64,000 nt of DNA from Thalassospira marina (GCF_002844375.1 NZ_CP024199.1:632001-696000), one strand, 5' to 3'; positions 1-8,820 are shown, numbered from the stretch's first letter. Made by a program: numbers and translations. The notes: generated from the sequence alone by a model not told the origin.

Positions 1-689
1 TTATTGGTATTGGTGTCAGCATTGTGCTGGGTATTGGTGCCGGTGCGATTAACGGCCTGGTCAGCACACGCGGCAAGATCGAGGCGTTCATCGTTACCCT
101 GGGGACAATGGGGCTTTATCGGTCGCTTGTGACCTATATGGCGGATGGCGGCACGCTGTCGCTTGATTTCGGGGTGCGCGGTACCTATCGCCCGGTTTAT
201 TACGGCGATGTTCTGGGCATTCCCATGCCGGTTCTGGTGTTTTTGGGTGTCGCCATTATCGGCTATGTCCTTTTGAACATGACGCCGTTTGGCCGCAAAT
301 GCTTTGCCATTGGATCAAACGAACAGGTTGCCCTGTATTCGGCGATCAATGTCGACCGGGTAAAGACGCTGACCTACATCATCCAGGGTCTGTGCGTTTC
401 CATTGCCACCATCATTTATGTGCCGCGCCTGGGTTCTGCCTCGTCCTCGACCGGGGTGTTGTGGGAACTTGAGGCGATTGCTGCCGTGATCATTGGCGGG
501 ACGATGCTGAAGGGCGGTTATGGCCGCATCTGGGGCACCGTGGTCGGGGCACTGATGCTGACCACCATTGGCAATATTCTTAATCTGACAGATGCCATCA
601 GCAATTATCTGAACGGGGCTGTTCAGGGGCTGATCATTATCGTTGCCGTGTTTTTGCAGCGCGGGGACTGGCGACGCAAGAAAAACTGA
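1..689 (+). CDS. Sugar ABC transporter permease (RbsC/XylH family), 5' end cut off by window
   Basis: The reading frame is open from base 3 and ends at 689, so only the last ~229 residues are present. They are strongly hydrophobic with several membrane helices. The tract IAAVIIGGTMLKGGYG near residue 155 of the visible part matches the conserved AAVIGGTSL.GG segment of BPD_transp_2 permeases for ribose, xylose, galactose and inositol. It would form the inner-membrane channel of a monosaccharide or polyol importer. The binding protein follows 66 bp downstream and two sugar-modifying enzymes come next, so this is the start-proximal part of a sugar catabolic operon. The ATPase is presumably left of the window. 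The substrate cannot be read from the sequence. Confidence 0.9.
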   Translation, partial: IGIGVSIVLGIGAGAINGLVSTRGKIEAFIVTLGTMGLYRSLVTYMADGGTLSLDFGVRGTYRPVYYGDVLGIPMPVLVFLGVAIIGYVLLNMTPFGRKCFAIGSNEQVALYSAINVDRVKTLTYIIQGLCVSIATIIYVPRLGSASSSTGVLWELEAIAAVIIGGTMLKGGYGRIWGTVVGALMLTTIGNILNLTDAISNYLNGAVQGLIIIVAVFLQRGDWRRKKN

Positions 690-755
690 AACGGCGAAAA
701 ACGCCGCTGCGTGGATAACAAAACAGCCACATTTTTGCATTCAGGAGGAAACAGT

Positions 756-1712
756 ATGACGAATAAAAAGCGCCTGTTGGGGGTAACGCTTGCCCTTGGT
801 CTGGGACTGGTTGCCACATCGGCACTGGCAGCAGATAAAATCAAGATCGGTGTGTCTATCCCGGCGGCGACGCATGGCTGGGCCGGTGGCCTGAACTGGC
901 ACGCCCAGGAAGCCGAAAAGGATTTGGAAAAGGCGTATCCGAACCTGGATTTCATTATTGCCACGGCCAAAAACCCGACCGAACAGGCCAATGACCTGGA
1001 AGATCTGGTATCGGTGCAAAATATTGATGGCCTGGTGATTTTGCCGTTTGAATCCGACCCGCTGACCATTCCGGTCCAGCAGGTAAAGGAAGCTGGCAAA
1101 TTCATTACGGTTGTTGACCGTGGCCTTTCGCAGCCGGGCATCGAGGATATTTACGTTGCCGGTAACAACAGCGCCCTTGGCGAACAGGCGGGTGAATATC
1201 TGAAAAAACGCCTGGATGGCAAAGGCAAGATTGTGGTTTTGCGTGGCCTGCCCACCACGGTTGATGATGAACGTGTCGAAGCGTTCAATGCATCGATCAA
1301 GGATAGCGATATCGAAGTTCTGGACATGAAATATGCCAACTGGAACCGCGATGATGGCTATGAAGTCATGCAGGACTTTTTGTCGCGTTTCCCGGAGATT
1401 GATGCTGTCTGGGCGCAGGATGACGATATTGCGCTTGGCGTGATCGAAGCCATCAAACAGGCCGACCGTACGGACGAAATGTTTGTTGTTGGCGGTGGCG
1501 GGATGAAGGACATCATCAAACGGGTTAAGGATGGCGACAAGCTGACCCCGATTGATGTGCTGTATCCGCCGGCAATGATTGCAACGGCAATGGGATTGAC
1601 CGCGCTGAAATTTGAAACCAAGGCCGCGGTTGAAGGGCGTTACATTTTGGGGGCAACCACCGTTACCCCGGAAAATGCCGATAAATTCTATTTCCCGGAT
1701 TCACCTTACTGA
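756..1712 (+). CDS. Periplasmic sugar-binding protein of ABC transporter (RbsB-like)
   Basis: A 318-residue protein with a clear Sec signal peptide (KKRLLGVTLALGLGL..., cleavage near ALAAD) followed by a type I periplasmic-binding fold of the Peripla_BP_4 kind. It begins KIKIGVSIPAATHGWAGG and contains the NIDGLVILPFES and VVGGGGMKDIIK segments seen in ribose-family binding proteins. The ATG at 756 is chosen over an upstream in-frame GTG at 711 because AGGAGG lies at 743-748 and the signal peptide begins directly after it. It should capture the ligand in the periplasm and deliver it to the permease encoded just upstream. The ligand is unknown; the neighbouring isomerase and dehydrogenase suggest a sugar, sugar acid or cyclitol. 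Confidence 0.9.
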   Translation: MTNKKRLLGVTLALGLGLVATSALAADKIKIGVSIPAATHGWAGGLNWHAQEAEKDLEKAYPNLDFIIATAKNPTEQANDLEDLVSVQNIDGLVILPFESDPLTIPVQQVKEAGKFITVVDRGLSQPGIEDIYVAGNNSALGEQAGEYLKKRLDGKGKIVVLRGLPTTVDDERVEAFNASIKDSDIEVLDMKYANWNRDDGYEVMQDFLSRFPEIDAVWAQDDDIALGVIEAIKQADRTDEMFVVGGGGMKDIIKRVKDGDKLTPIDVLYPPAMIATAMGLTALKFETKAAVEGRYILGATTVTPENADKFYFPDSPY

Positions 1713-1720
1713 TTTTGTCA

Positions 1721-1746
1721 TCCCGGCACCCTAGAGGGTGCCGGGA
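1721..1746. terminator. Perfect 11-bp stem-loop after the binding-protein gene
   Basis: TCCCGGCACCC (1721-1731) pairs with GGGTGCCGGGA (1736-1746) around a TAGA tetraloop. No T-run follows, so it is more likely an mRNA-stabilising or attenuating hairpin between the highly expressed binding protein and the enzyme genes than a full terminator. A direct 12-bp repeat (GATTTTGCCGGT, 1762-1773 and 1774-1785) follows. Confidence 0.6.
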
Positions 1747-1830
1747 AACCCCCGTTTGCGCGATTTTGCCGGTGATTTTGCCGGTGTAACGCAAAGGCGG
1801 GAAAGCCCACCAAAAAATAAAGGGACCAGC

Positions 1831-2886
1831 ATGAAAACGCTTAAGGGACCCGCGCTGTTTCTTGCGCAGTTTGCCGGGGATGAAGCCCCGTTTAACAATC
1901 TGGACAATATCGCCCGCTGGGCTGCCAGCCAGGGATATAAGGGGGTTCAGATTCCAAGCTGGGACAGCCGCCTGATTGATCTGGAGCGCGCGGCCACCAG
2001 CCGGGATTATTGCGATGAAATTCACGGCACACTGGCGCAGCATGGTTTGTCCCTGACGGAACTTGCCACCCATTTGCATGGCCAGCTTGTGGCGGTTCAC
2101 CCGGCCTATGATGCCATGTTTGATGGTTTTGCCGACCCGTCGGTGCGCAATAACCCCACGGCCCGGCAGGAATGGGCGTGCCGCCAGATCGAACTGGCCA
2201 TTCAGGCATCGGCCAATCTGGGACTTGGCAATATGGGGTCTTTTACTGGATCGCTGGCATGGCCCTATATTTACCCCTGGCCGCAACGCCCGGCGGGTTT
2301 GATTGAAGCGGCCTTTGACGAACTTGCCAAACGCTGGCGCCCGCTTTTGGATCGTGCCGATCAGGCCGGGGTTAATATTTGTTATGAAATTCATCCCGGC
2401 GAGGATGTGTTTGACGGCGTTACCTTTGAAATGTTCCTGGATCGCCTGGATGGGCATTCGCGTTGCAACATCCTGTACGATCCCAGCCATTTTCAGCTTC
2501 AGATGCTGGATTACCTTGATTTCATCGATATCTATGCCGACCGCATCAAGATGTTTCACGTCAAGGATGCCGAATTTAACCCCAGTGGCAAACAGGGTGT
2601 TTATTCGGGCTTTCAGGGCTGGGTCGGCCGTGCCGGGCGGTTCCGTTCGCTGGGCGATGGGCAAATTGATTTCGGGGCGATTTTCTCGAAATTGACAGCC
2701 CTTGATTTTGACGGCTGGGCCGTGCTGGAATGGGAATGCGCCTTAAAACACCCCGAAGATGGCGCGCGCGAAGGGGCGGAATTTATTCGCAACCACATCA
2801 TTCGCGTTACCGAACATGCCTTTGACGATTTCGCGGGCAGCGGTGTTGATGATGCCACCAACCGCCGCCTTCTGGGCCTGTCGTAA
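1831..2886 (+). CDS. Sugar phosphate isomerase/epimerase family protein (AP endonuclease 2/xylose isomerase-like TIM barrel)
   Basis: A 351-residue protein with features of the AP_endonuc_2 TIM-barrel family: YKGVQIPSWD near residue 32, ICYEIHPGEDVFDG near 183, YDPSHFQLQMLDY near 213, IKMFHVKDAEFN near 236 and AVLEWECALKHP near the end. The Glu, Asp/His, His and Glu in these motifs are the usual divalent-metal ligands. Start ATG 1831 fits the family N-terminus and discards a 31-residue extension that reads through the upstream hairpin. It lies in one operon with the sugar importer and a Gfo/Idh/MocA dehydrogenase, a pairing typical of inositol and unusual-sugar degradation (IolE, IolH and IolI relatives). 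The exact reaction, isomerisation, epimerisation or dehydration, cannot be assigned. Confidence 0.85.
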   Translation: MKTLKGPALFLAQFAGDEAPFNNLDNIARWAASQGYKGVQIPSWDSRLIDLERAATSRDYCDEIHGTLAQHGLSLTELATHLHGQLVAVHPAYDAMFDGFADPSVRNNPTARQEWACRQIELAIQASANLGLGNMGSFTGSLAWPYIYPWPQRPAGLIEAAFDELAKRWRPLLDRADQAGVNICYEIHPGEDVFDGVTFEMFLDRLDGHSRCNILYDPSHFQLQMLDYLDFIDIYADRIKMFHVKDAEFNPSGKQGVYSGFQGWVGRAGRFRSLGDGQIDFGAIFSKLTALDFDGWAVLEWECALKHPEDGAREGAEFIRNHIIRVTEHAFDDFAGSGVDDATNRRLLGLS

Positions 2887-2971
2887 CCGGGAAACGGGCA
2901 GGCGCGGTATTTTGATGCGGGACTGCCTTTGCAATGTCGCCCTGCACCTTTCGGGCATTGACGGTATGGTA

Positions 2972-3012
2972 TGCGGTGCCGTGGTGTGCGGTGCCGTGGT
3001 GTGCGGTTTTGG
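2972..3012. repeat. Short tandem repeat, ~2.7 copies of a 15-bp unit
   Basis: Two perfect copies of TGCGGTGCCGTGGTG (2972-2986 and 2987-3001) and a partial third lie in the 249-bp gap between the isomerase and dehydrogenase genes. I see no gene here. Function unknown; it may be replication slippage. Confidence 0.6.
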
Positions 3013-3135
3013 TTGCACCGGCAGGGCCATGCGATTGCGTGTTTGTGAGCCGAACGATGCCGGGACAATTGGCGATTGCAGCGGTTTGCTATAAAACCTT
3101 AATGATAATAAATATCTGAAAACAAGGAGATTTCG

Positions 3136-4299
3136 ATGGTTGGACCCGCAAACGACTTTACCGCCCCGCCCCGCCGTTTGCGGTTGGGCATGGTTGGCGG
3201 TGGGCAGGGTGCCTTTATTGGTGCCGTGCATCGTTTGGCTGCGCGTATGGATAACCGTTATGATCTGGTGGCGGGTGCCTTGTCATCGCGGCCCGATGTG
3301 GCGCGGGCATCAGCGGCGGAATGTTTTATTGCCCCGGATCGTGCCTATGACGATTTTCGCGAAATGGCGATGCGCGAAGCCGCACGCGAAGACGGCATTG
3401 AAGTGTGCGCGATTGTCACCCCCAATAACCTGCATTTCCCCGCCGCAATGGCTATGCTGGATGCCGGTATTCATGTGATTTGCGACAAGCCCCTGTGCAT
3501 GAGCGTTGCCGAGGGCGAACAGCTTGCCGCCAAGATCGAGGAAACCGGGCTGTTATTTGCCCTGACCCATAATTACACCGCCTATCCGATGGTGCGCGAA
3601 GCACGCGATATGGTGCGCAGTGGCAAGCTGGGCAATATCCGGCTGGTGCAGGTGGAATATCCGCAAGGCTGGCTGGCAACCCCGGTGGATAACAAACAGG
3701 CAAGCTGGCGGGCCGACCCGGCCAAGGCAGGCCCCGGCGGCGCATTGGGCGATATTGGCACCCACGCCCATAACCTGGCGGATTTTGTGACCGGGCTTGA
3801 GATTTCGGAACTGTGTGCGGACCTTTCAAGCATGGTTGAAGGCCGACAGCTTGACGATAATGTGCAGATCCTGTTGCGTTACAAGAACGGCGCACGGGGC
3901 ATGCTGTGGGCAAGCCAGGTTGCGGTTGGGCATGAAAATGGCCTGAAATTGCGGGTTTACGGGGATAAGGGTTCGATCGAATGGGCACAGGAACACCCCA
4001 ATCACATGCATTTCCGCCCCTTGAACGGCCAGCCCCGCCTGATGACGCGCGGTGGCCCCGGTAATAGTGCGGCAGGCGGGCGTGTGCGTGTGCCATCTGG
4101 CCATGTAGAAGGGTATCTGGAAGGGTTCGCCACCCTTTATACCGACTTTGCCGATCAGCTTTCGGCCCGGATTGACGGGCACCTGCCCAATGCCGAAGCC
4201 GGATTGGTGCCGGGCATTGCCGAAGGGCTGAATGGTATGCGCTTTATCGAGGCGGTGGTGTCATCCTCGCAGCGCGGGGCAAGCTGGACCAGCATGTGA
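3136..4299 (+). CDS. Gfo/Idh/MocA family NAD(P)-dependent oxidoreductase
   Basis: A 387-residue protein. The N-terminal Rossmann domain starts LRLGMVGGGQGAFIGAVHR (residues ~15-33, GxGxxxG-type dinucleotide loop), followed by VTPNNLHFPAAMAML and the family hallmark CDKPLCMSV (EKP-like motif, K in DKP) near residues 117-124. The C-terminal part has GGALGDIGTHAHNLADFV, with the GxHxxD-like catalytic His/Asp. RBS AAGGAGA lies 6 bp before ATG 3136. It likely oxidises or reduces a sugar or cyclitol delivered by the upstream importer and works beside the TIM-barrel isomerase. Substrate unknown. Confidence 0.9.
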   Translation: MVGPANDFTAPPRRLRLGMVGGGQGAFIGAVHRLAARMDNRYDLVAGALSSRPDVARASAAECFIAPDRAYDDFREMAMREAAREDGIEVCAIVTPNNLHFPAAMAMLDAGIHVICDKPLCMSVAEGEQLAAKIEETGLLFALTHNYTAYPMVREARDMVRSGKLGNIRLVQVEYPQGWLATPVDNKQASWRADPAKAGPGGALGDIGTHAHNLADFVTGLEISELCADLSSMVEGRQLDDNVQILLRYKNGARGMLWASQVAVGHENGLKLRVYGDKGSIEWAQEHPNHMHFRPLNGQPRLMTRGGPGNSAAGGRVRVPSGHVEGYLEGFATLYTDFADQLSARIDGHLPNAEAGLVPGIAEGLNGMRFIEAVVSSSQRGASWTSM

Positions 4300-4334
4300 T
4301 GGGCTGATCACAACCAGAATTGCGAAGCATTTTG

Positions 4335-4367
4335 AACGGGCGGTGCCAATGGTGCCGCCCGTTTTAT
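4335..4367 (+). terminator. Rho-independent terminator of the sugar operon
   Basis: AACGGGCGG (4335-4343) pairs with CCGCCCGTT (4355-4363), followed by TTTAT. It sits ~35 bp after the oxidoreductase stop. Confidence 0.7.
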
Positions 4368-4533
4368 ATTGGGGGTATTTGTTAGGAAGGGCGAAATGTA
4401 ATGATTATGAGCTGATTGTTGAAATCGTAATGAATGTAATAAAAATTACATTACACCCCTATCTGCCTTTCCTGTTCCGATTTATAATCCCGCGCCGCTG
4501 ATGGATGCGGTATTTCGGTGGAAGGAATGTTTC

Positions 4534-5097
4534 ATGGCGACGGCACTTCTGATTATTGATGCGCAAAATGCGGTCCTGGCGGATGAGTTGCCCGCTGAGC
4601 GGCGCGCGATTGTGGATGCAGCCTTTGATGAAACGGTCGAACGGTTACGCCAGCTTCAGGTAAAGGCGCGGGCGGCGCATATTCCTGTGATCATGGTGCA
4701 GCATGATGGTGGCGACGGTGACCTTTTGGCGCGCGGTGGTGATGGCTGGCAAATCCGTGCCGAGATCGCACCACAGGATGGTGACATCGTTGTGGAAAAA
4801 CGCAGTGCGGATTCCTTTTACGACACCAGGCTGGCTGAAGTGCTGGAAAGGCACGGTATCCGCCATTTGGTTGCCGGTGGCTGCATGTCGCAATATTGCG
4901 TTGATACGACACTGCGCCGGGCTGTTTCGCTGGGATATGATGTGACACTGGTGGGTGATGGTCATACCACGTCCGACACTGCCAGCCTGCGCTTTGACGA
5001 TATTGTGCGTCATCACAATGAAACGCTGAATAATTTCCGGGCGGGAAAAAGTTTTATCCGGGTGAAGAAGGCCGCCGATATTTCGTTTGCCAGCTAA
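4534..5097 (+). CDS. Isochorismatase-family cysteine hydrolase
   Basis: A 187-residue protein of the isochorismatase/nicotinamidase fold. The expected Asp-Lys-Cys triad is visible: Asp in LLIIDAQNAV (residue ~9), Lys in DIVVEKRSADSF (~88) and Cys in GGCMSQYCVDTT (~120). Start ATG 4534 follows GGAAGGA by 7 bp; the in-frame ATG at 4501 lacks such a site. It is monocistronic: a terminator lies before it and another after it. The family hydrolyses amides, ureides or vinyl ethers, and nothing in the neighbourhood fixes the substrate. A 230-bp AT-rich stretch upstream (4300-4533) is the likely promoter region. Confidence 0.88.
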   Translation: MATALLIIDAQNAVLADELPAERRAIVDAAFDETVERLRQLQVKARAAHIPVIMVQHDGGDGDLLARGGDGWQIRAEIAPQDGDIVVEKRSADSFYDTRLAEVLERHGIRHLVAGGCMSQYCVDTTLRRAVSLGYDVTLVGDGHTTSDTASLRFDDIVRHHNETLNNFRAGKSFIRVKKAADISFAS

Positions 5098-5140
5098 ACT
5101 TGTTGGCAGACTTTAATTAAGCCGGACCGCCAAATAAAAA

Positions 5141-5173
5141 GCCCGCAGCGGGATAGACGGCTGCGGGCCTTTT
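5141..5173. terminator. Bidirectional terminator between convergent genes
   Basis: GCCCGCAGC (5141-5149) pairs with GCTGCGGGC (5160-5168), preceded by AAAAA and followed by a T-rich run. It serves the isochorismatase gene (+) and the sulfotransferase operon (-). Confidence 0.85.
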
Positions 5174-5195
5174 CTTGACGACCTGACAGCCGGTA

Positions 5196-6389
5196 TCAGA
5201 CCGGATTGGCGCGAGTGGTGATTTCGGCGGGTTGCTGGTCATCGGCCAGGTTTTCATAGCCAAAGCGCGCAGCGGCAATGCCGGTCAGTTCGCGGATGGT
5301 GGTGATTTCGGCATCGCTGAATTTGGGTTTGTAATAGCTTGGCGCATGGATGGTCGGTGCGACTTCATCGATGATGGCACCGGCATTTTCCATAGCGACA
5401 TGGGCAAAAAGCTGTTCAAGCTGCGTGCGCGGATTGGCAACAAAATCCTCGTAGCGGACAACAAGGGTGGCGTCACGCAATTTCGGATTGATCGACAGGC
5501 GATCCGCCAGGAAATGGTGCAGATTGGCCCAATATTGTGCCCAGCCTTCAACCTCGCGGCCTTCCTGCCAGAGGGCGGAAATCTGTTTTGTGGCGTGGGT
5601 GTCGCCCACATTGATCGGGCGACGGTCCATGCCAAATTCATAATGGCCGACACGCTGCATATGTGCCAGCGCCCGTGGGTTGCCAGCTTCGCCCTTGCAA
5701 AACAGGGTATGCTGTTTGGCAAGGGATGCGATATGCCATAACGGATCGCGCACCGGCAGGACAAAGCGGGCATCGGGGAACATGGAAAGCAGATATTCCA
5801 TGCGGGTGATCAGGTAGTTTGCCTTTGAGACATAACGCGATCCACCCCGGATCGAGATCATTTTACGGATATGGTCGCGATAGAAGTTTTCAAAGGCTTC
5901 GTTGCTGACTTCACCGCCCAGAACGTTGCTGTGATCGACCTCGTGCAGATGTTTGAAAAACGCCATCCAGATCACTTCCTCGAAGGCCTCGGGGCTTTCA
6001 GGCGTGATGTTGATGCCATCGGCATGGGTGCGTTCAACGGCGACCTGCTGGCGCGGTTTGGGTGCCAGATCGACAAACTTGTTCCACAGGTAGGGGGTGA
6101 AAACCGGCGGATAATCGCGATAGCGGTGCGTTGCGGCTGCCGGGTGTTTTGCCAGCGTTTCAAGCAGGATGGTGCTGCCCGAACGGGCAAGGCCTGCCAC
6201 AAAGACCGGCTTTTCAATGGCGACATCGGAAATGGCATCGGCGGCCATTTTGGTGTCGAAATTGCCAAAGCTGATCCAGCGTTCGGGGTTGTCGGCAATT
6301 TGCCCGCTGATCCAGTGATCCCAGCCCGAAACATGAAAAGCGGCACCCTTGGACGGCTGTTGGTCGCTGGTTTGTGTCATCTTGTTCAT
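5196..6389 (-). CDS. PAPS-dependent-type sulfotransferase family protein
   Basis: A 397-residue protein of the Sulfotransfer_3-like group. The 5'-phosphosulfate loop AGLARSGSTILLETL lies at residues ~65-79. A 3'-phosphate region follows (SKANYLITRMEYLL then ARFVLPVRDPLWHIASL, with the RDP..h.aS arrangement). No signal peptide or membrane span is seen, so it should act in the cytoplasm on the inner face. Its start overlaps the stop of the preceding membrane-protein gene by ATGA, and it is the last gene of a four-gene operon that begins with an arylsulfotransferase-like protein. Inference: it transfers sulfate to a carbohydrate or lipid acceptor that the membrane partners handle. Acceptor unknown. 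Confidence 0.85.
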   Translation of the reverse strand: MNKMTQTSDQQPSKGAAFHVSGWDHWISGQIADNPERWISFGNFDTKMAADAISDVAIEKPVFVAGLARSGSTILLETLAKHPAAATHRYRDYPPVFTPYLWNKFVDLAPKPRQQVAVERTHADGINITPESPEAFEEVIWMAFFKHLHEVDHSNVLGGEVSNEAFENFYRDHIRKMISIRGGSRYVSKANYLITRMEYLLSMFPDARFVLPVRDPLWHIASLAKQHTLFCKGEAGNPRALAHMQRVGHYEFGMDRRPINVGDTHATKQISALWQEGREVEGWAQYWANLHHFLADRLSINPKLRDATLVVRYEDFVANPRTQLEQLFAHVAMENAGAIIDEVAPTIHAPSYYKPKFSDAEITTIRELTGIAAARFGYENLADDQQPAEITTRANPV

Positions 6390-7135
6390 TCGATGCGGAA
6401 TCCTTTTTTAATCGCCAGGGAAACCAGGATCAGCATGACAAAGAAGGTCAGTTCCCATCCGCGGGCCCAGGACGGCCCGACAGAAATGATTTCCTGTGGC
6501 GGAAGGTCAAAACGGATCTGCTGGATGGCGGTGTCATCGGGCAGATAACCTGCCGGATTACCGATAAGGGTGTTCCACCACTGTTTATGGCCGATCACGG
6601 GGACCGGGGCCTGAAGCGGAATGACCACGTCGCTTTGACCGTTATCGGTGCTGGTCGAAACCCGGACAATCGGGCAGGCACCGCCATTTTCCGATACCGG
6701 GCGAGCGCCGATCTGTTCGACATTGGCATTTTCGGGCATGGCCGAAATGGTTGTCTGGGTGCCGGGCATGGGGCAGCTATAGCCATATTGCCCATCCAGC
6801 CAGACCAGCATTGCCAGTGCGGGCAGGGAGGCGACAACCGCCGGGATTAGGATAACACCTACAAGTTTCAGGGAATGTCCCAACTGGGCTTTTGCCAGGC
6901 GCATGCCCTCGCCAAAGTCTTCGCCGTCATCATCGGCCATGGCCTTGCGTGAATCGGCAACATCGGCTTTTACCTTTTTGATGCGCTTTTGCGGGGAGAG
7001 CACCGCATAAAGTGCCATCGAGATAATGGCGCAGATTACCGACCAGGCGATGATGCGGCCCAGCGGGCCGAGTTGGTCGGCCATAAGGGCGTCAAGCCAG
7101 TCAAAGGCGGGGGCGGGCCAGTCAAAAATTCCCAT
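6386..7135 (-). CDS. Membrane protein with DUF106/YidC-like layout (unrecognised)
   Basis: A 249-residue protein I cannot assign firmly. It shows TM1 (~24-46), then a charged helical stretch LSPQKRIKKVKADVADSRKA (~47-66, extending to ~88), TM2 (~91-113), a ~110-residue loop with two Cys (C121 and C154), and TM3 (~226-243) ending KKGFRIE. TM1, a basic cytoplasmic helical segment and TM2/TM3 recall DUF106/EMC3 and YidC insertases, although the long extracytoplasmic loop is extra. It starts 24 bp after the small membrane-protein gene and overlaps the sulfotransferase by ATGA, so it belongs functionally to the sulfotransferase operon. A scaffold or insertase-like role is inference only. Confidence 0.7.
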   Translation of the reverse strand: MGIFDWPAPAFDWLDALMADQLGPLGRIIAWSVICAIISMALYAVLSPQKRIKKVKADVADSRKAMADDDGEDFGEGMRLAKAQLGHSLKLVGVILIPAVVASLPALAMLVWLDGQYGYSCPMPGTQTTISAMPENANVEQIGARPVSENGGACPIVRVSTSTDNGQSDVVIPLQAPVPVIGHKQWWNTLIGNPAGYLPDDTAIQQIRFDLPPQEIISVGPSWARGWELTFFVMLILVSLAIKKGFRIE

Positions 7136-7159
7136 GGGACTTACCGAATTCCTGTTGGC

Positions 7160-7435
7160 TTATGAGCTGTGCTGATCAGATTTGGCGGTGCTGGCATGTG
7201 CCGTCTGGCTGCCAGCAGCATTTTTGCGGCGCTTGTTGCGCATCATTTTGCGGATCGGCCACATCAGCACAAAGCCAATGGCAACACCGACAGCCGCGAT
7301 AACAGCCCAAAGTGCGCTGAGCAGGCTAAGACCGGCACCCGGTCCGACATAGGCCTGTGCAGGCATGGCGGTCAGAAGCGGGGTCAGTGCGATTACGGCA
7401 CCGGCAATGCTTAATGTTTTAAGGGTCGGCTTCAT
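7160..7435 (-). CDS. Small YVGPGAG-motif membrane protein
   Basis: A 91-residue protein with an N-terminal signal-like helix (LSIAGAVIALTPLLTAMP, then AQA) followed by YVGPGAGLSLLSALWAVIAA, a second membrane helix and a basic C-terminus (RKMMRNKRRKN). The Y(V/I)GPGAG start of the mature part recurs in small bacterial membrane proteins near exopolysaccharide and sulfotransferase genes (family knowledge, not checked here). The start overlaps the stop of the upstream arylsulfotransferase-like gene by ATGA, so it is translationally coupled. Function unknown; likely an accessory subunit of the membrane complex in this operon. Confidence 0.75.
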   Translation of the reverse strand: MKPTLKTLSIAGAVIALTPLLTAMPAQAYVGPGAGLSLLSALWAVIAAVGVAIGFVLMWPIRKMMRNKRRKNAAGSQTAHASTAKSDQHSS

Positions 7436-8820
7436 TGGTCTTCTCCTTTCGTGGGGGAAGAAAACAGCGCGGCGCGTTCATCAGAAATGCGCTCGGCCTG
7501 TGAAACGATGGGGATTAGTTTTTCGTCGGTTTTTTCGGGGTTATCGCGGCGGATGGGGTTATAGAATTCCCATACAACGTCGCCATCCTTGTTGATCTCG
7601 AACAACCGCCCACCGGTGGATTCCGTAATCAGGGTGTTGCCATTGGGCAGGCGTTCCTGATCGGACCGGATGTCGCTATAGAAAAAGTTGTCTTTGTTGC
7701 CGTCATATTCCCAGGTGATGCCACCGGTTTTGGGATCAAACTGCAGAACGCGTGACATACCGGCTTCGGGGTCATCAAGCTGGCCCTGATTGTCAAAAAG
7801 CAGGATATCGCCATTTGGCAGAAGGTCCGGGTCATGCTGGCCCAGCCAGGAACCACGGGTCGCCCAGACGATTTTTTCCTGTTCCAGATCCAGCACTGCA
7901 ATGATGCCAAGATCCCGGAAAGACAGCAGAACATCGCCTTCTTTGCCATAGGGGAAATTCTGCGCTGTTTCGGCGGTGATGACCTCGATCGTGTTGGTGT
8001 GCAGCACGTCATCCTTGGAATAATACGGCACAAAGTCGATCAGGTGGTCATAGGGTGAATTGATGATGGCATCGAGGACCGATACCTTTTTCAATTCCTT
8101 GCCTTCTGGCGACAGAACAACGGCAAAGTCATCCAGGCGCGGCGGTTTTAACTGGTTGCGGTACTGATAGGTGTTGTTGCGAAATTCCTGGGTCAGGGCA
8201 TAAACCTTGCCGTCCTTATCGACGGAAAAGTCATGATGGGCGGTGCCCAGATAGCCCCAGACAACATTTGAATCCTTGTCGATCCGTGCCAGACCATAGC
8301 CATAGGGCGTGTCGCCCGCAGCGGTATATTGCACGATCAGATCGCCGTTGGGCTGCATCTTGGCGGTGTGCCAGTGCATATATTCGTCTTTTTGCGGGTT
8401 TTTGATCGGCGAGGTATCGTTATAGATTTTGCTAAACGGGGTGTTCCATTCGTGAACGATATTGCCTTTCATATCGATCAGCACGGCATGGGGGCCATCG
8501 CCCGATGAATAGAGCGTCAAACCGTTTTCAGCACGGTTTTCGTCATAGACCGTAACGCCCTTTTTGTCGTTACGTGCCGGTGCCCAGAAATCCAGGCGGC
8601 CAATATCGTTATACTGGGTTTCCTTTTCCCACAGGGCGACACCGGCAGACCACGCATTGCGCAGATATTGCGACGGCGGGACTTCGGCCAGCATAACGCC
8701 AGCGCCCACGGAAAAGCTGATAGCAGCGATGCCAACGACAAAAATGGCAAAAAAGCCACGATCACCACCATCATCCTCGGACGAGGGTGGGGTCTGGTTT
8801 TCTTTTTCTGGTGACGGCAC
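7432..8820 (-). CDS. Arylsulfotransferase (ASST)-like membrane-anchored beta-propeller protein
   Basis: A 462-residue protein with a cytoplasmic N-tail, one membrane helix (FFAIFVVGIAAISFSVGAGV, ~23-42) and a periplasmic domain of repeated propeller blades with N-G-(D/N) turns (MQPNGDLIVQY, LLPNGDILLFD, RLPNGNTLITE). Histidines occur where ASST enzymes keep them (HHDFSVD ~195, LHTNTIEV ~274, GQHDPDLL ~329). It fits the Arylsulfotran_2 group, which includes PAPS-independent sulfate transfer from aryl sulfates. GTG 8820 is chosen because GGAGG lies 8 bp upstream; an in-frame TTG at 8874 has no such site. It heads the operon and the next gene overlaps its stop. Whether it is a true sulfotransferase is uncertain. 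Confidence 0.8.
   Translation of the reverse strand: MPSPEKENQTPPSSEDDGGDRGFFAIFVVGIAAISFSVGAGVMLAEVPPSQYLRNAWSAGVALWEKETQYNDIGRLDFWAPARNDKKGVTVYDENRAENGLTLYSSGDGPHAVLIDMKGNIVHEWNTPFSKIYNDTSPIKNPQKDEYMHWHTAKMQPNGDLIVQYTAAGDTPYGYGLARIDKDSNVVWGYLGTAHHDFSVDKDGKVYALTQEFRNNTYQYRNQLKPPRLDDFAVVLSPEGKELKKVSVLDAIINSPYDHLIDFVPYYSKDDVLHTNTIEVITAETAQNFPYGKEGDVLLSFRDLGIIAVLDLEQEKIVWATRGSWLGQHDPDLLPNGDILLFDNQGQLDDPEAGMSRVLQFDPKTGGITWEYDGNKDNFFYSDIRSDQERLPNGNTLITESTGGRLFEINKDGDVVWEFYNPIRRDNPEKTDEKLIPIVSQAERISDERAALFSSPTKGEDQ

Noticed and set aside
2934..3119. Frames across the 15-bp tandem repeat between isomerase and oxidoreductase genes
   Set aside because: Composition is driven by the repeat, and no RBS or downstream coupling is seen.
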